Of a stretch of DNA of 64,000 nt, positions 10,000 to 19,750 are shown in pieces (the first letter of the stretch is position 1; every line of letters starts with the position of its first letter). The translations under genes and the position numbers were made by a program. The DNA is from Flavobacterium sp. 5 (lineage in GTDB: Bacteria > Bacteroidota > Bacteroidia > Flavobacteriales > Flavobacteriaceae), in contig NZ_PHUE01000001.1 in NCBI RefSeq assembly GCF_002813295.1, positions 3,720,001-3,784,000 on the forward strand, read 5' to 3'. The notes under the pieces are model-generated. The model was not told the DNA's origin. It searched no databases and worked only from the letters and a program-made list of their open reading frames with translations.

Positions 10000-12216
10000 A
10001 TGTTTAAAAATGTTAAAACAATTGTTTTTTTACTATTGTTGAGTTCATTCGCTATGAATGCACAAAATAAAGTTCCAGTTTATCTTGATGATAAAAAACC
10101 TATTAATGAGCGTGTAGAAGATGCACTTTCTAAAATGACTACCGAAGAAAAAATTGCCATGATTCATGCGCAATCAAAATTTAGTTCACCTGGTGTTCCG
10201 CGTTTGGGAATTCCAGAAAATTGGATGACAGACGGTCCACACGGAATTCGTACCGAAGTTTTATGGGACGAATGGGATCAGGCTGGTTGGACTAATGATT
10301 CTTGTACTGCATTTCCAGCTCTTACTGCTTTATCAGCAACCTGGAATAAAGAAATGTCCTCTTTATACGGAAAGTCAGTAGGAGAGGAAGCTCGTTACCG
10401 AAATAAAAATGTATTGTTAGGACCTGGGGTTAATATCTATAGATCGCCATTAAACGGTCGAAACTTCGAATATATGGGAGAAGATCCTTTCTTGACTTCA
10501 AAAATGGTGGTGCCTTATATTAAAGGAGTTCAATCAAATGGAGTGGCTGCTTGTGTAAAACACTTTGCTTTAAACAATCAGGAAACGAATCGTAATGCCG
10601 TAAATGTAATTGTTGACGACCGTGCGTTATATGAGATTTATTTGCCTGCTTTTAAAGCTGCTGTTCAGGATGGTGATGCATGGGCAATTATGGGTTCGTA
10701 CAATAAATATAAAGGACAACACTGTTGCCATAATGAGTTTTTGTTGAATAATATTCTTCGCGGAGAATGGGGATTCAAAGGAGTTGTAATCTCAGATTGG
10801 GGAGGAGTTCATGATACAAAACAAGCTATTCACAATGGTTTGGATATGGAATTTGGTTCTTGGACTAACGGACTTTCATGGGGAACCAGCAATGCTTATG
10901 ACAACTATTATTTGGCAAAACCATACTCAACTATGATTGCTAAAGGAGAAATTGGAACTAAAGAATTAGACGAAAAAGTACGTCGTATTTTACGCTTATC
11001 TTTCTTAACAACAATGAATAAAGAAAGACCTTTTGGATCATTTGGAACAAAAGAACATGCTCAGGCTGGTTTGAAAATTGCTGAAGAAGGTATTGTATTA
11101 CTTCAAAACAAAAATAATATTCTTCCAATTGATTTAAACAAAACAAAGAAAATCGCGGTTATTGGAGAAAATGCAATCAAGATGATGACAGTTGGTGGAG
11201 GAAGTTCTTCACTTAAAGCTAAATATGAAGTATTGCCTCTTGACGGATTAAAGAAAAGAATTGGCAGTCAGGCTGAAATCGTATACGCTCGTGGTTACGT
11301 AGGAGATCCAACTAGTAATTATAATGGAGTGGTTGCAAAAGTTAGTTTAGAAGACAAACGTTCTCCAGCTGAATTAACTGCAGAAGCTTTAAAAGCTGCA
11401 AAAGACGCTGATGTTGTATTGTTTTTTGGAGGTTTAAATAAAAGCGACAATCAAGATGCTGAAGGAGCAGATCGTAAAGATTTAGGTCTTCCATACAATC
11501 AGGATAAATTAATCAGTGAATTGGTTAAAGTAAACAAAAATGTGGTTTTTGTAAACATTTCAGGAAATGCTGTGGCTATGCCATGGGTAAATGAAGTTCC
11601 GGGAATCGTACAAGGTTGGTTTTTAGGTACTGAAGCAGGTACTGCTTTGGCCGCTGTTTTGGTTGGAGATGTGAATCCATCTGGAAAACTAACATTTACT
11701 TTCCCTGTTAAGTTATCGGATAATGGAGCTCACGCTTTAGGAGAATTCCCAGGGGGTGACGATGTAACGTACAAAGAAGGAATTTTTGTTGGATACCGTT
11801 GGGCTGACAAGCAAAAAGTAAAACCTTTGTTTTCTTTTGGACACGGTTTAAGTTATACAACTTTTGAATATGGTAAAGTAACTGCCGACAAAAAACAAAT
11901 GGCAGCTGGTGATAAAATTACTTTTTCTGTTAAAGTAAAAAACACAGGAAGCCGCGATGGATCAGAAGTAGTTCAGCTTTATATAAGCGATTTAAAATCA
12001 TCTTTGCCTCGTCCGGTAAAAGAGTTAAAAGGTTTTGATAAAATTTTGCTTAAAGCTGGTGAAGAAAAAACAGTAACTTTTACTGTAGATAAAGCTGCCT
12101 TGAGTTTCTTTGATGATAAAAAACATGACTGGGTTGCAGAGCCTGGAACTTTTGAAGCTTTAATTGGAGCATCATCTACAGATATAAAATCTAAAGTGAG
12201 TTTTTCACTTCAATAA
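10000..12216 (+). CDS. bglX: GH3 beta-glucosidase / beta-xylosidase-like enzyme
   Basis: This 738-residue protein has a signal peptide ending at MNAQ. The layout is the GH3 barrel, then the alpha/beta sandwich, then a C-terminal fibronectin-III-like domain (from about residue 640, DGSEVVQLYISD). The nucleophile Asp is in VVISDWGG and the substrate-binding KHFALNNQ motif is present. The family releases terminal beta-glucose, xylose or related sugars. The gene symbol is by similarity of layout to BglX and is tentative. The gene has its own terminator, so it is probably transcribed alone from somewhere in 9792-9999, where I see no clear promoter. Confidence 0.85.
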   Translation: MFKNVKTIVFLLLLSSFAMNAQNKVPVYLDDKKPINERVEDALSKMTTEEKIAMIHAQSKFSSPGVPRLGIPENWMTDGPHGIRTEVLWDEWDQAGWTNDSCTAFPALTALSATWNKEMSSLYGKSVGEEARYRNKNVLLGPGVNIYRSPLNGRNFEYMGEDPFLTSKMVVPYIKGVQSNGVAACVKHFALNNQETNRNAVNVIVDDRALYEIYLPAFKAAVQDGDAWAIMGSYNKYKGQHCCHNEFLLNNILRGEWGFKGVVISDWGGVHDTKQAIHNGLDMEFGSWTNGLSWGTSNAYDNYYLAKPYSTMIAKGEIGTKELDEKVRRILRLSFLTTMNKERPFGSFGTKEHAQAGLKIAEEGIVLLQNKNNILPIDLNKTKKIAVIGENAIKMMTVGGGSSSLKAKYEVLPLDGLKKRIGSQAEIVYARGYVGDPTSNYNGVVAKVSLEDKRSPAELTAEALKAAKDADVVLFFGGLNKSDNQDAEGADRKDLGLPYNQDKLISELVKVNKNVVFVNISGNAVAMPWVNEVPGIVQGWFLGTEAGTALAAVLVGDVNPSGKLTFTFPVKLSDNGAHALGEFPGGDDVTYKEGIFVGYRWADKQKVKPLFSFGHGLSYTTFEYGKVTADKKQMAAGDKITFSVKVKNTGSRDGSEVVQLYISDLKSSLPRPVKELKGFDKILLKAGEEKTVTFTVDKAALSFFDDKKHDWVAEPGTFEALIGASSTDIKSKVSFSLQ

Positions 12217-12240
12217 AATCATTTTTAAATTGGTTGTTTG

Positions 12241-12277
12241 TAAAGCTGTAATTGTAAAAAGTTGCAGCTTTATTTTT
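12241..12277 (+). terminator. Terminator after GH3
   Basis: TAAAGCTG (12241-12248) pairs with CAGCTTTA (12265-12272), followed by a T run. It overlaps a long upstream extension of the next reading frame, which argues that the next gene starts at 12293 and not earlier. Confidence 0.7.
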
Positions 12278-12292
12278 AAAAAAATAAATAGC

Positions 12293-12943
12293 ATGAAAAA
12301 AATAGTATTATTTGTAGTTGTTTTTTTGTCATTACAAAAATCTTCTGCACAAAGTTTAAACAAAATGCAATGGTTTAATGAACCTGAAAAATGGGAAATT
12401 AAAAACAATGCATTGATTATGAATGTTACGGCAAATAGTGATTATTGGCGCATTTCACATTACGGATTTACCGTTGATGATGCTCCATTTTATTATGCTA
12501 ATTACGGCGGAGAATTTGAAGCTAAAGTAAAACTGACAGGTAATTATATTGCCCGTTTTGACCAAATGGGATTAATGATTCGTATTGACGAAAAAAACTA
12601 TATTAAAACTGGAGTTGAATTTGTAGATGGAAAATTTAATATCAGTACGGTAGTGACACATGACAAAAGCGATTGGAGCGTAACAACTTTAGATAAAGCA
12701 CCACCATTTGTCTGGATAAAAGTAGTAAGAAGATTAGATGCTATTGAAGTGTTTTTCTCTTATGATGATAAAAACTATATCCTAACTCGTAATGCGCCAT
12801 TGCAAGACAATACACCAGTTATGGTAGGTTTGATGGCTGCATCCCCAGACGGAAAAGGTTTTGAAGCTAAATTCGAAAACTTTACTGTAAAACATTTACC
12901 AGATCAGCGCAGAGTAGAATGGCTTAAAAATCATCAAGAATAA
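12293..12943 (+). CDS. Secreted DUF1349 (concanavalin-like) protein
   Basis: The frame is open from 12230, but that stretch encodes the GH3 terminator. The ATG at 12293 gives a clean signal peptide (MKKIVLFVVVFLSLQKSSAQ), leaving 216 residues. The mature part matches DUF1349, a beta-jelly-roll family related to concanavalin lectins (GGEFEAKVKLTGNY, then GLMIRIDEKNYIKTGVE). Members often bind or modify carbohydrates, but no activity is established for this one. Its place between GH3 and an acyltransferase suggests a glycan-related role. Confidence 0.75.
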   Translation: MKKIVLFVVVFLSLQKSSAQSLNKMQWFNEPEKWEIKNNALIMNVTANSDYWRISHYGFTVDDAPFYYANYGGEFEAKVKLTGNYIARFDQMGLMIRIDEKNYIKTGVEFVDGKFNISTVVTHDKSDWSVTTLDKAPPFVWIKVVRRLDAIEVFFSYDDKNYILTRNAPLQDNTPVMVGLMAASPDGKGFEAKFENFTVKHLPDQRRVEWLKNHQE

Positions 12944-13040
12944 AGAATCAATAAATTTATGTTTTTATGTTTTAAAAAAGTATTTTTAATTTTTAGATTA
13001 AATCAAAAGCATAAAATCACTTTTAATCAATTATCATTTT

Positions 13041-14186
13041 ATGAGTTCCATTTCTACAGATATTAGACCAAAAAAGCATTATGAAATTTTAGACGGTTTA
13101 CGTGGAGTAGCTGCAATTTTAGTTGTTGCTTTTCACATTTTTGAAGCTTTTGCTGGTGGAAATCGTTTCAAACAAATTATTAATCATGGTTATCTGGCTG
13201 TTGATTTCTTTTTCCTTTTATCAGGATTTGTTGTCGCTTATGCGTATGATGACCGCTGGGGAAAAATGACACAATGGGAGTTTTATAAACGACGTTTAAT
13301 TCGTTTGCAGCCCATGGTCATTATGGGAATGATTATTGGTGCTGCGTTATATTATTTCCAGGCTTCGGATATATTATTTCCACAAATTGCAACTATGCCA
13401 ATATGGAAATTGGTATTAGTAATGTTTATAGGATTCACGTTAATTCCGTTAACACCATCAGCAGAAATCAGAGGTTGGGGCGAAATGCATCCGCTTGATG
13501 GTCCTGCTTGGTCGTTATTTTTTGAATATATCGCAAATATTTTATACGCTTTAGTTTTTAGAAAATTCTCTAATAAAGTACTTTCTATTTTTGTTTTGAT
13601 ATTTGCAGGAATGCTAATTAATTACACTGTTTTTGGTCCAAAAGGAGATGTTATTGGCGGATGGTCATTGAATTTTGAACAGATGAATATTGGTTTTACC
13701 CGTTTATTATATCCATTTTTTGCAGGGATTTTACTTTCTCGTCTAAGGAAATTAATACATGTAAAAGGAGCTTTCTGGGTTTGCAGTTTATTGATTGCAA
13801 TTGTTCTTATAATGCCAAGAATCGGTGATGAAAATAGTTTATGGATGAATGGATTATATGAGTCTTTTTGTATTATTCTTATTTTTCCTTTAATTGTTTC
13901 AATTGGTGCTGGTGGCGAAATTAAAAATCCATTTTCTCTTAAAATCTGCAAAGTATTAGGCGATATTTCATATCCAATTTATATCACGCACTATCCACTT
14001 ATTTATTGGTATACAGCTTGGGTAGTAGATAATAAAGTTTCGTTAGAAGATGGTTTTGCTTTAGGAATAGGAGTTTTGATTGCCAGTATTGTAATCGCTT
14101 ATTTGTGTTTAAAATTATATGATGAACCCGTTCGTAATTGGCTTCAGAATAAATTTCAAAAGCAAAAACCTGTTGTCGCAGAATAA
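13041..14186 (+). CDS. Acyltransferase family 3 membrane protein (OafA/YrhL type)
   Basis: This 381-residue integral membrane protein has about ten hydrophobic helices. It opens with LDGLRGVAAILVVAFHIF, the family signature, whose His is the likely catalytic residue, and continues with GYLAVDFFFLLSGFVVAYA. Members O-acylate (often O-acetylate) cell-surface or exported glycans. The gene is 97 bp after the DUF1349 gene. It converges on GH92 and shares a bidirectional terminator with it. The acceptor is unknown. Confidence 0.85.
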   Translation: MSSISTDIRPKKHYEILDGLRGVAAILVVAFHIFEAFAGGNRFKQIINHGYLAVDFFFLLSGFVVAYAYDDRWGKMTQWEFYKRRLIRLQPMVIMGMIIGAALYYFQASDILFPQIATMPIWKLVLVMFIGFTLIPLTPSAEIRGWGEMHPLDGPAWSLFFEYIANILYALVFRKFSNKVLSIFVLIFAGMLINYTVFGPKGDVIGGWSLNFEQMNIGFTRLLYPFFAGILLSRLRKLIHVKGAFWVCSLLIAIVLIMPRIGDENSLWMNGLYESFCIILIFPLIVSIGAGGEIKNPFSLKICKVLGDISYPIYITHYPLIYWYTAWVVDNKVSLEDGFALGIGVLIASIVIAYLCLKLYDEPVRNWLQNKFQKQKPVVAE

Positions 14187-14221
14187 TTTAGTTGGTTTCA
14201 ATTTTATATTTAAAAGTTAAG

Positions 14222-14271
14222 TAACTCTGTTTTGTGTAGAAGATTTTTCTTCATACATCAAAACAGAGTTA
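14222..14271. terminator. Bidirectional terminator between acyltransferase and GH92
   Basis: TAACTCTGTTTT (14222-14233) pairs perfectly with AAAACAGAGTTA (14260-14271). The A and T flanks let it work on both strands, which suits the convergent genes on either side. Confidence 0.8.
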
Positions 14272-14278
14272 TTTCATT

Positions 14279-16558
14279 TTATTTATGTTTCGATCCCATA
14301 TAAAAAGTTATTTTAGAACCATTAGTAATAGTAGTATGGTTGATGAATAAACTATTTAAAGGTTTTCCGTCTAGCAATACTTTTTGGACGTATACGTTTT
14401 TAGGACTTTGATTGATTGCTTCTACGGTAAATGTTTTTCCATTTTCTAATGTAAGTTCTGCATTGTTTACAAGTGGTGATCCCAAAGCATATTGATCAGA
14501 TGCTGGAGTGACAGGGTAAAATCCTAACGAAGAGAAAATATACCAAGCACTCATTTGACCGCAATCATCATTACCGCCTAAACCATCAGGTGTAGGTTTG
14601 TATTGCATATTTAAAATTTTACGGACTTGTGCCTGAGTTTTCCAAGGCTGGTGTGTCCAATTATAAAAATAAGCGACGTGATGTGCTGGCTCGTTACCAT
14701 GAACGTATCCTCCAATAATTCCTTCTCTGGTAATGTCTTCTGTTTCTGCAAAAAAGGAATCAGGTAAATGCATTGTAAATAATGTATCCAATCGAGAAGC
14801 AAAAACTTTTTTTCCGCCCATCAAAGTAATTAAGTTTTCGGGGTTATGTGGTGCAAAAAAACTGTAATTCCAACTATTGCCTTCTATAAAACCTTGTCCG
14901 TTTGTACTTAAAGGATCAAATTCTTTTTTGAAGGTACCGTCAGCCAATTTGGGCTGCATAAATCCAGTATTTTTATCAAAATTATTTTTCCAATTCTCAG
15001 AACGTTTTATAAATTCATTGTAGATTTCGGTTTGATTTAGTTTTTTAGCTAATTGGGCTATACACCAATCGTCATAAGCATATTCTAAAGTGTTTGAAAC
15101 TGAGATTCCGCTTTTTTCAGCTGGAATATATCCCAAATCCATATAATAGCCAATTCCTTCATAATCTCTATGTTTTGCTGTGGTAACGCAGGCTTGTAAA
15201 GCTGCATTGGGATCACCTTTATAAACACCTTTGATAATAGCATCAGTAATTACAGATACACTGTGATAACCGCTCATACACCAGTTGTCATTGGCATAAT
15301 GTGACCAGATTGGCAGCATGTGAAGACTGCTTTGATCATAATGTGCTAGCATAGATTTTACCATATCGTTGTTGCGTGATGGCTGAATTATATTGAAAAA
15401 AGGATGCAAAGCTCTATAAGTATCCCATAAAGAAAAGGTGCTGTAATTAGTAAAACCATCTGCTTTATGTGTTCCCTGATCTAAACCTTTGTACTCTCCA
15501 TTTACATCGGTATAAACGGTAGGATTTATGAAAGTATGGTACATGGCTGTGTAAAAATTCACTTTGACATCATCGGAAGCTGTAATTTTTATTTTATTTA
15601 GTTCTTTGTTCCAAGTAGATTGGGCTTGTGCTTTTACTTTTTCAAAATCCCAATCTTTTATTTCTTCTCTCATGTTTTGCAAAGCGTTTTCTTGGCTAAC
15701 AGGAGACAAAGCAAATTTTATTTTAATTTTTTCGGCTTCATCTGTTTTAAAATCAAAATACATTCTGATTTTTTTTCCAGCTATTTCTGGAAAGTTTTTA
15801 TTTTGATCAAATTTTCCCCAGAAGCCTCTATAGACTTGCTTGGTTTCATAATTTTTTTGACCATATTGTGTGAAAGGTTTAGAGAAAGCCATCGCAAAAT
15901 AGACAGTTTTCGTTCTTGCCCATCCATTGGTTTGTCTGTAACCAGTAATTAGAGTGTCGTTAATGACTCTTATATACGTCCAAACATTTTTGTCATTATA
16001 ATTATAAATCCCAGCCATCAAATCTAATATAATATGACTTTCATCTGATTTTGGAAAAGTATATTGATGCATACCAACGCGGGTGGTAGTGGTCATTTCG
16101 GCTAAGATATTTTCATCATCTAGCTTAACTTTATAATAACCTGCTTCGACAGTTTCGTTAGTATGAGAAAATGCCGAACGATAACCGCTTTTTGGATTAG
16201 AAGCGGTTCCTGGATTTAATTGTAATTTCCCTTGTGTTGGCATTATCAAAAAATCTCCAAGATCTGAATGTCCTGTTCCGCTTAAATGGGTATGACTAAA
16301 ACCGACTATGGTTTTATCCTCATAGCGGTATCCTGCACAATATTTATATACTTCGCCATTGTATTTTCCATTCTGTTCATAGGAAATAGTATCTGTTTCC
16401 GGACTAAGTTGTACGGCTCCAAAAGGAACTGTAGCGCCAGGATATGTATGCCCCATTTTTTCGGTACCAATAATTGGTTTTACAAATTGAACCAGATTTT
16501 GCTGTGCATTAGTAAAATAGAAACTTAAGAATAAAACTGGCAGAAATATTTTTTTCAT
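14279..16558 (-). CDS. GH92 alpha-mannosidase-like enzyme
   Basis: This 759-residue protein has a signal peptide ending at TNAQ. It carries the GH92 landmarks in order: VKPIIGTEKMGHTYPGA near the N-terminus, EGNSWNYSFFAPHN, GNEPAHHVAYFYNW, and GGNDDCGQMSAWYIFSSLG. GH92 enzymes are calcium-dependent exo-alpha-mannosidases that invert the anomeric centre. The linkage cannot be told from sequence. It is transcribed towards the acyltransferase. The next gene on the same strand (metallo-hydrolase) is 61 bp upstream, so the two may be co-transcribed. Confidence 0.88.
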   Translation of the reverse strand: MKKIFLPVLFLSFYFTNAQQNLVQFVKPIIGTEKMGHTYPGATVPFGAVQLSPETDTISYEQNGKYNGEVYKYCAGYRYEDKTIVGFSHTHLSGTGHSDLGDFLIMPTQGKLQLNPGTASNPKSGYRSAFSHTNETVEAGYYKVKLDDENILAEMTTTTRVGMHQYTFPKSDESHIILDLMAGIYNYNDKNVWTYIRVINDTLITGYRQTNGWARTKTVYFAMAFSKPFTQYGQKNYETKQVYRGFWGKFDQNKNFPEIAGKKIRMYFDFKTDEAEKIKIKFALSPVSQENALQNMREEIKDWDFEKVKAQAQSTWNKELNKIKITASDDVKVNFYTAMYHTFINPTVYTDVNGEYKGLDQGTHKADGFTNYSTFSLWDTYRALHPFFNIIQPSRNNDMVKSMLAHYDQSSLHMLPIWSHYANDNWCMSGYHSVSVITDAIIKGVYKGDPNAALQACVTTAKHRDYEGIGYYMDLGYIPAEKSGISVSNTLEYAYDDWCIAQLAKKLNQTEIYNEFIKRSENWKNNFDKNTGFMQPKLADGTFKKEFDPLSTNGQGFIEGNSWNYSFFAPHNPENLITLMGGKKVFASRLDTLFTMHLPDSFFAETEDITREGIIGGYVHGNEPAHHVAYFYNWTHQPWKTQAQVRKILNMQYKPTPDGLGGNDDCGQMSAWYIFSSLGFYPVTPASDQYALGSPLVNNAELTLENGKTFTVEAINQSPKNVYVQKVLLDGKPLNSLFINHTTITNGSKITFYMGSKHK

Positions 16559-16619
16559 CTGAGGGTATTGAATTTAAAATAAGCAATTTTTTTGAGTTGA
16601 ATTTAAAGTGTAATTTACT

Positions 16620-17654
16620 TTATTTAGACCAAAAGTTGGATGTTGAGACTGTAGAAATAGATGCTATTTCACCTAATTGTGGCACAATGTACCTTAAACC
16701 TTGTTTGTTAGCAGCTTCTATAAAACGCTCTACAGGTTCTGTCCAACTATGATGTGCCAATGCAAATCCTGCCCAATGTACGGGCATTATAGTTGTAACT
16801 TTAGCATCAATGGCAGCTTGTACACTTTCTTCGGGGAACATATGTATTTGACTCCAGTTTTCATTGTATTGCCCACATTCCATAAAGGCAAAATCAAAGG
16901 GACCTAGCTGTTTTCCTATTTCTTTAAAATGTTCACCATAACCGCTATCACCACTAAACCAAATTTTTTCCTTTAATGTTGTTAAAGCCCAGCCACCCCA
17001 CAAAGATTTGGCTCTATCGGTTAAACCTCGGCCAGAAAAGTGTCGTGTTGGTGTAAAAGTGATTTGTATATCATGAAAGTAATCAGCATCCCACCAATCA
17101 AATTCAGCTATTGTAGAAGCTTCAATTCCCCATTTAACCAAATGACGTTTTACACCCAAAGCCACATAAAATTGTTTCACTTTCGGTTTTAATTTTTGAA
17201 TACTATCATAGTCCAGGTGATCATAATGATCATGAGAAAGCAATACTAAATCAATAGGGGGTAATTGGTCAATTAGATCAAGGGTATTTTCAGAAAATCG
17301 TTTTATAGGAAATGGCGCAATTGGGGCAGCATTACTTCCAAACATTGGGTCGATTAAAATAGTCAAACCATTTATACGTAATAAAAGTACGGAATGACCA
17401 AACCAAATAAACCGCACATTTTCTGAAGGTTTCTCGAACTCCTCCAGATTAAAAGGAATTATGTTTAAAGGCGTTTTTGGGGCTCTGTCTTTTTTATCGC
17501 AAAATTGTTTGTATAAGAGCTTCGGTATCGTTCGGATACTTATATCCATTGAAGTATTTTCAATGTTTAAAAATTTTTCACCATCCCATTGTTTTGAATT
17601 GGAATAGAGTTGTATATCTGATTTTGTTGGTTTGGCTCCAAATTGTTTTCTCAT
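16620..17654 (-). CDS. Metallo-beta-lactamase-fold hydrolase (NAPE-PLD / UlaG-like)
   Basis: This 344-residue protein without a clear signal peptide carries the metal motif SHDHYDHLD near residue 140. Other metal ligands are in PTRHFSGRG, FSGDSGYG and PVHWAGFALAHH. The WFGHSVLLLRINGLTILIDP block near residue 85 is typical of the N-acyl-phosphatidylethanolamine phospholipase D branch. That branch hydrolyses phosphodiesters, including phospholipid head groups, but bacterial members are poorly known. The substrate is therefore unassigned. It lies upstream of GH92 on the same strand. Confidence 0.8.
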   Translation of the reverse strand: MRKQFGAKPTKSDIQLYSNSKQWDGEKFLNIENTSMDISIRTIPKLLYKQFCDKKDRAPKTPLNIIPFNLEEFEKPSENVRFIWFGHSVLLLRINGLTILIDPMFGSNAAPIAPFPIKRFSENTLDLIDQLPPIDLVLLSHDHYDHLDYDSIQKLKPKVKQFYVALGVKRHLVKWGIEASTIAEFDWWDADYFHDIQITFTPTRHFSGRGLTDRAKSLWGGWALTTLKEKIWFSGDSGYGEHFKEIGKQLGPFDFAFMECGQYNENWSQIHMFPEESVQAAIDAKVTTIMPVHWAGFALAHHSWTEPVERFIEAANKQGLRYIVPQLGEIASISTVSTSNFWSK

Positions 17655-18077
17655 ATTAATACCTTTTTTAATTTTCTTGCGAAATTAATTCTTGAGAATA
17701 AATTGTTTTTTCATCCTTTAAAAAGAGAATCAATCACCACAATTGTAAAAGTACAACTGAAAATAATAAATGTATGCAAATTCCATAAAAAATTAGATTT
17801 TAAGAATTGATCCCGTTTTGTTAAATCTTCAAAAAATAATTTAGTTTCTTATATCTTAATTATTTAATCTGATTTTTAAAACAATTAAATGGATTGGGTG
17901 TTAAAGTTGAATAGGTAATAGTTTATTATTTAGTTAAAATATTTAATATTATTTCATTTTTTAATAAAGTTTAGTTTAAAATAATAAAAGTGTAAAATTT
18001 AATTACAGTGTTTTAATTTGTTAGTTAATTTACAAAATTAACACTATACGTTGTAAATATGCAAAAAATGAAAAAAT

Positions 18078-18135
18078 ACCCCCTAATTTCGACAAATTAA
18101 CCCCCTGTATTGTAGGTAAAATAAGTATAATTTTG
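18078..18135 (+). promoter_or_regulatory. GH5 promoter with paired ACCCCCT motifs
   Basis: ACCCCCT occurs at 18078-18084 and again at 18100-18106, 22 bp apart, in a very AT-rich stretch. The -7 box TAATTTTG is at 18128-18135. The second motif ends about 22 bp before the -7 box, where an activator could contact RNA polymerase. The rest of the 17655-18077 gap holds no gene that I can see. Confidence 0.6.
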
Positions 18136-18168
18136 AATTTTATTTTTAACAAACAAATACTTTATTTT

Positions 18169-19236
18169 ATGAAAAAATTAAATTCTTTTTTATTTTTAGG
18201 AATGGTTCTGATTGGGGCATTAAATTCCTGTAGCAATGAATCCAGCGCTGAACCACAAGCGGAAAACACTCAAGAAGCAAATGCCAATATGGTTATTACA
18301 CCTTCGAAACTTACGAGTAAGTCTACAGGCGTTGCTGGTATAGCTGGTGTGAATTGGGCTGATGGAAGAGACAATTTTGTAGATGGCTGGGTGATTCCGT
18401 CAGGTTTAACTGCCAGTGATAGTTACACTACTGTTGAAGCGAAAACTAATTCTCTTTTAGACGCTTTTTCTACTAATATAAATGGTGTAAATACCATACG
18501 TATTCCAATTAATCCTCCATCAGTTTCCGAAAGTTGGTGGAATAGCTATACAGCAGTTATTGATAAAGCAACTAGTAAAGGGTGGAATGTGATTATTTGC
18601 TGTTGGGAATCTTCTGCATCTAAAGATGGAAAGATAGATGATACAACTAAATTTTGGGCGATGTGGACAACTGTTGTAAATAAGTATACGAGTAATAGTA
18701 AAGTGTACTTTGAAGTTTTTAATGAACCGCACGGATATACCTTAAGCCAATTAACAACAATTTATAATGATTTTCTAGTAAAATATCCAAGTGTTCCTAA
18801 GGGGAGAATATTATTATCAGGTACAGGGTATAGTGATGATGTAAAAGGAGTTGGTGCAGATAGTCGTTTTACTAGTTGTTTATTGTCTCTGCATAATTAT
18901 GCATTTTGGGCTACACGTACTGCAGCGGCTTGGCAAACGGATTGGCGTAGTAGAATGGGTAGTTATGCTTCACGAACAGTTATTACTGAATTTGGTGCGA
19001 CTATGAATTCGGGTAAAGATTATCAAAACGGACCACAATCTGACAACGAAATAGCTTATATAGTTTCTACGAGCGATGTATGTAGAACTGATAAAGTGGC
19101 TAGTGTTTACTGGCCAGGATTGAGAGACGGTGATTCCTATAGTCTTCAAAGCAGAGGTGGTAGTGGTACAAACATTACTTTATCAACTGTTAATGCTTCG
19201 GGAGTATTTCGTTTGAGATATGGATGGGGGCTTTAA
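18169..19236 (+). CDS. GH5 endoglycanase (cellulase-like) lipoprotein
   Basis: An upstream TTG at 18133 lies inside the promoter, so the ATG at 18169 is chosen (355 residues). The signal peptide ends in a lipobox-like LNSCSNESS, so the protein is probably an outer-membrane lipoprotein. The GH5 barrel shows the acid/base Glu in VFNEPHG and the nucleophile Glu in VITEFGAT. Family members cut beta-1,4-glucans, mannans and related glycans, and the specificity here is open. It is monocistronic, with its own promoter and terminator. Confidence 0.85.
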   Translation: MKKLNSFLFLGMVLIGALNSCSNESSAEPQAENTQEANANMVITPSKLTSKSTGVAGIAGVNWADGRDNFVDGWVIPSGLTASDSYTTVEAKTNSLLDAFSTNINGVNTIRIPINPPSVSESWWNSYTAVIDKATSKGWNVIICCWESSASKDGKIDDTTKFWAMWTTVVNKYTSNSKVYFEVFNEPHGYTLSQLTTIYNDFLVKYPSVPKGRILLSGTGYSDDVKGVGADSRFTSCLLSLHNYAFWATRTAAAWQTDWRSRMGSYASRTVITEFGATMNSGKDYQNGPQSDNEIAYIVSTSDVCRTDKVASVYWPGLRDGDSYSLQSRGGSGTNITLSTVNASGVFRLRYGWGL

Positions 19237-19248
19237 TTAAATAAAAAA

Positions 19249-19285
19249 GGATCTCATTATGTGTAAATATAATGAGATCCTAAAT
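19249..19285 (+). terminator. Terminator after GH5
   Basis: GGATCTCATTAT (19249-19260) pairs perfectly with ATAATGAGATCC (19269-19280) around an 8-base loop. An A run lies before the stem and AT-rich sequence after it, so it is mainly a hairpin with a weak tail. Confidence 0.75.
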
Positions 19286-19347
19286 AATGCTTAATAGATT
19301 AAGCCATTTGCTAAATAAATGGGTGAAATAAAATTGTATAAAAATCC

Positions 19348-19355
19348 TATATTTG
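19348..19355 (+). promoter_or_regulatory. -7 box abutting the GTG start of the small Cys-rich gene
   Basis: TATATTTG ends only 4 bases before the GTG start at 19360. Transcription normally starts 4-7 bases after this box, so the mRNA would have almost no leader. Confidence 0.55.
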
Positions 19356-19359
19356 CATC

Positions 19360-19677
19360 GTGAAATTTATACACCTAATATTATCAATCTACATAATCGC
19401 TCTGTCTTGTTTACCATGTACAGATGTAGAAGGCAATATTGGAAATAAAAGAGCATTAATTACAACTCACGAAAAAGCAACATCAGGACATCAGGATGAT
19501 ATCTGTTCTCCATTTTGTATCTGTAATTGTTGTCATAGTTTTGGTTTTTATAAAACTGCTGATTATTTAGTATCAGCAACTATAAAAATAAACAGAGAAA
19601 GTAGTAAAACAGAGTACAGCTCAGTTTTTCTTTCAAACTTTTATGCTTCTATTTGGCAGCCGCCTAAAATTTGTTAA
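19360..19677 (+). CDS. Small Cys-rich exported protein, DUF6660-like
   Basis: This 105-residue protein has an N-terminal hydrophobic segment and a cluster of cysteines and histidines (DICSPFCICNCCHSFG) that could bind metal. Short proteins of this kind are often found just before TonB-dependent receptors in Flavobacteriia, and I recognise it as DUF6660-like. The GTG start is used because no in-frame ATG precedes the hydrophobic segment. It is 73 bp upstream of the receptor gene with no terminator between, so the two are probably co-transcribed. A role in metal binding or metal sensing is inference. Confidence 0.6.
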   Translation: MKFIHLILSIYIIALSCLPCTDVEGNIGNKRALITTHEKATSGHQDDICSPFCICNCCHSFGFYKTADYLVSATIKINRESSKTEYSSVFLSNFYASIWQPPKIC

Positions 19678-19750
19678 ATATAATTAGTTTTTTAAATCCT
19701 TCTCTGAAGTATCAGTGAGGATATTATAGTATTTAACAAATCAAATTACA

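Noticed and set aside
12230-12292. Extended start for the DUF1349 protein
   Set aside because: The extension encodes the GH3 terminator hairpin, and the ATG at 12293 gives a signal peptide.
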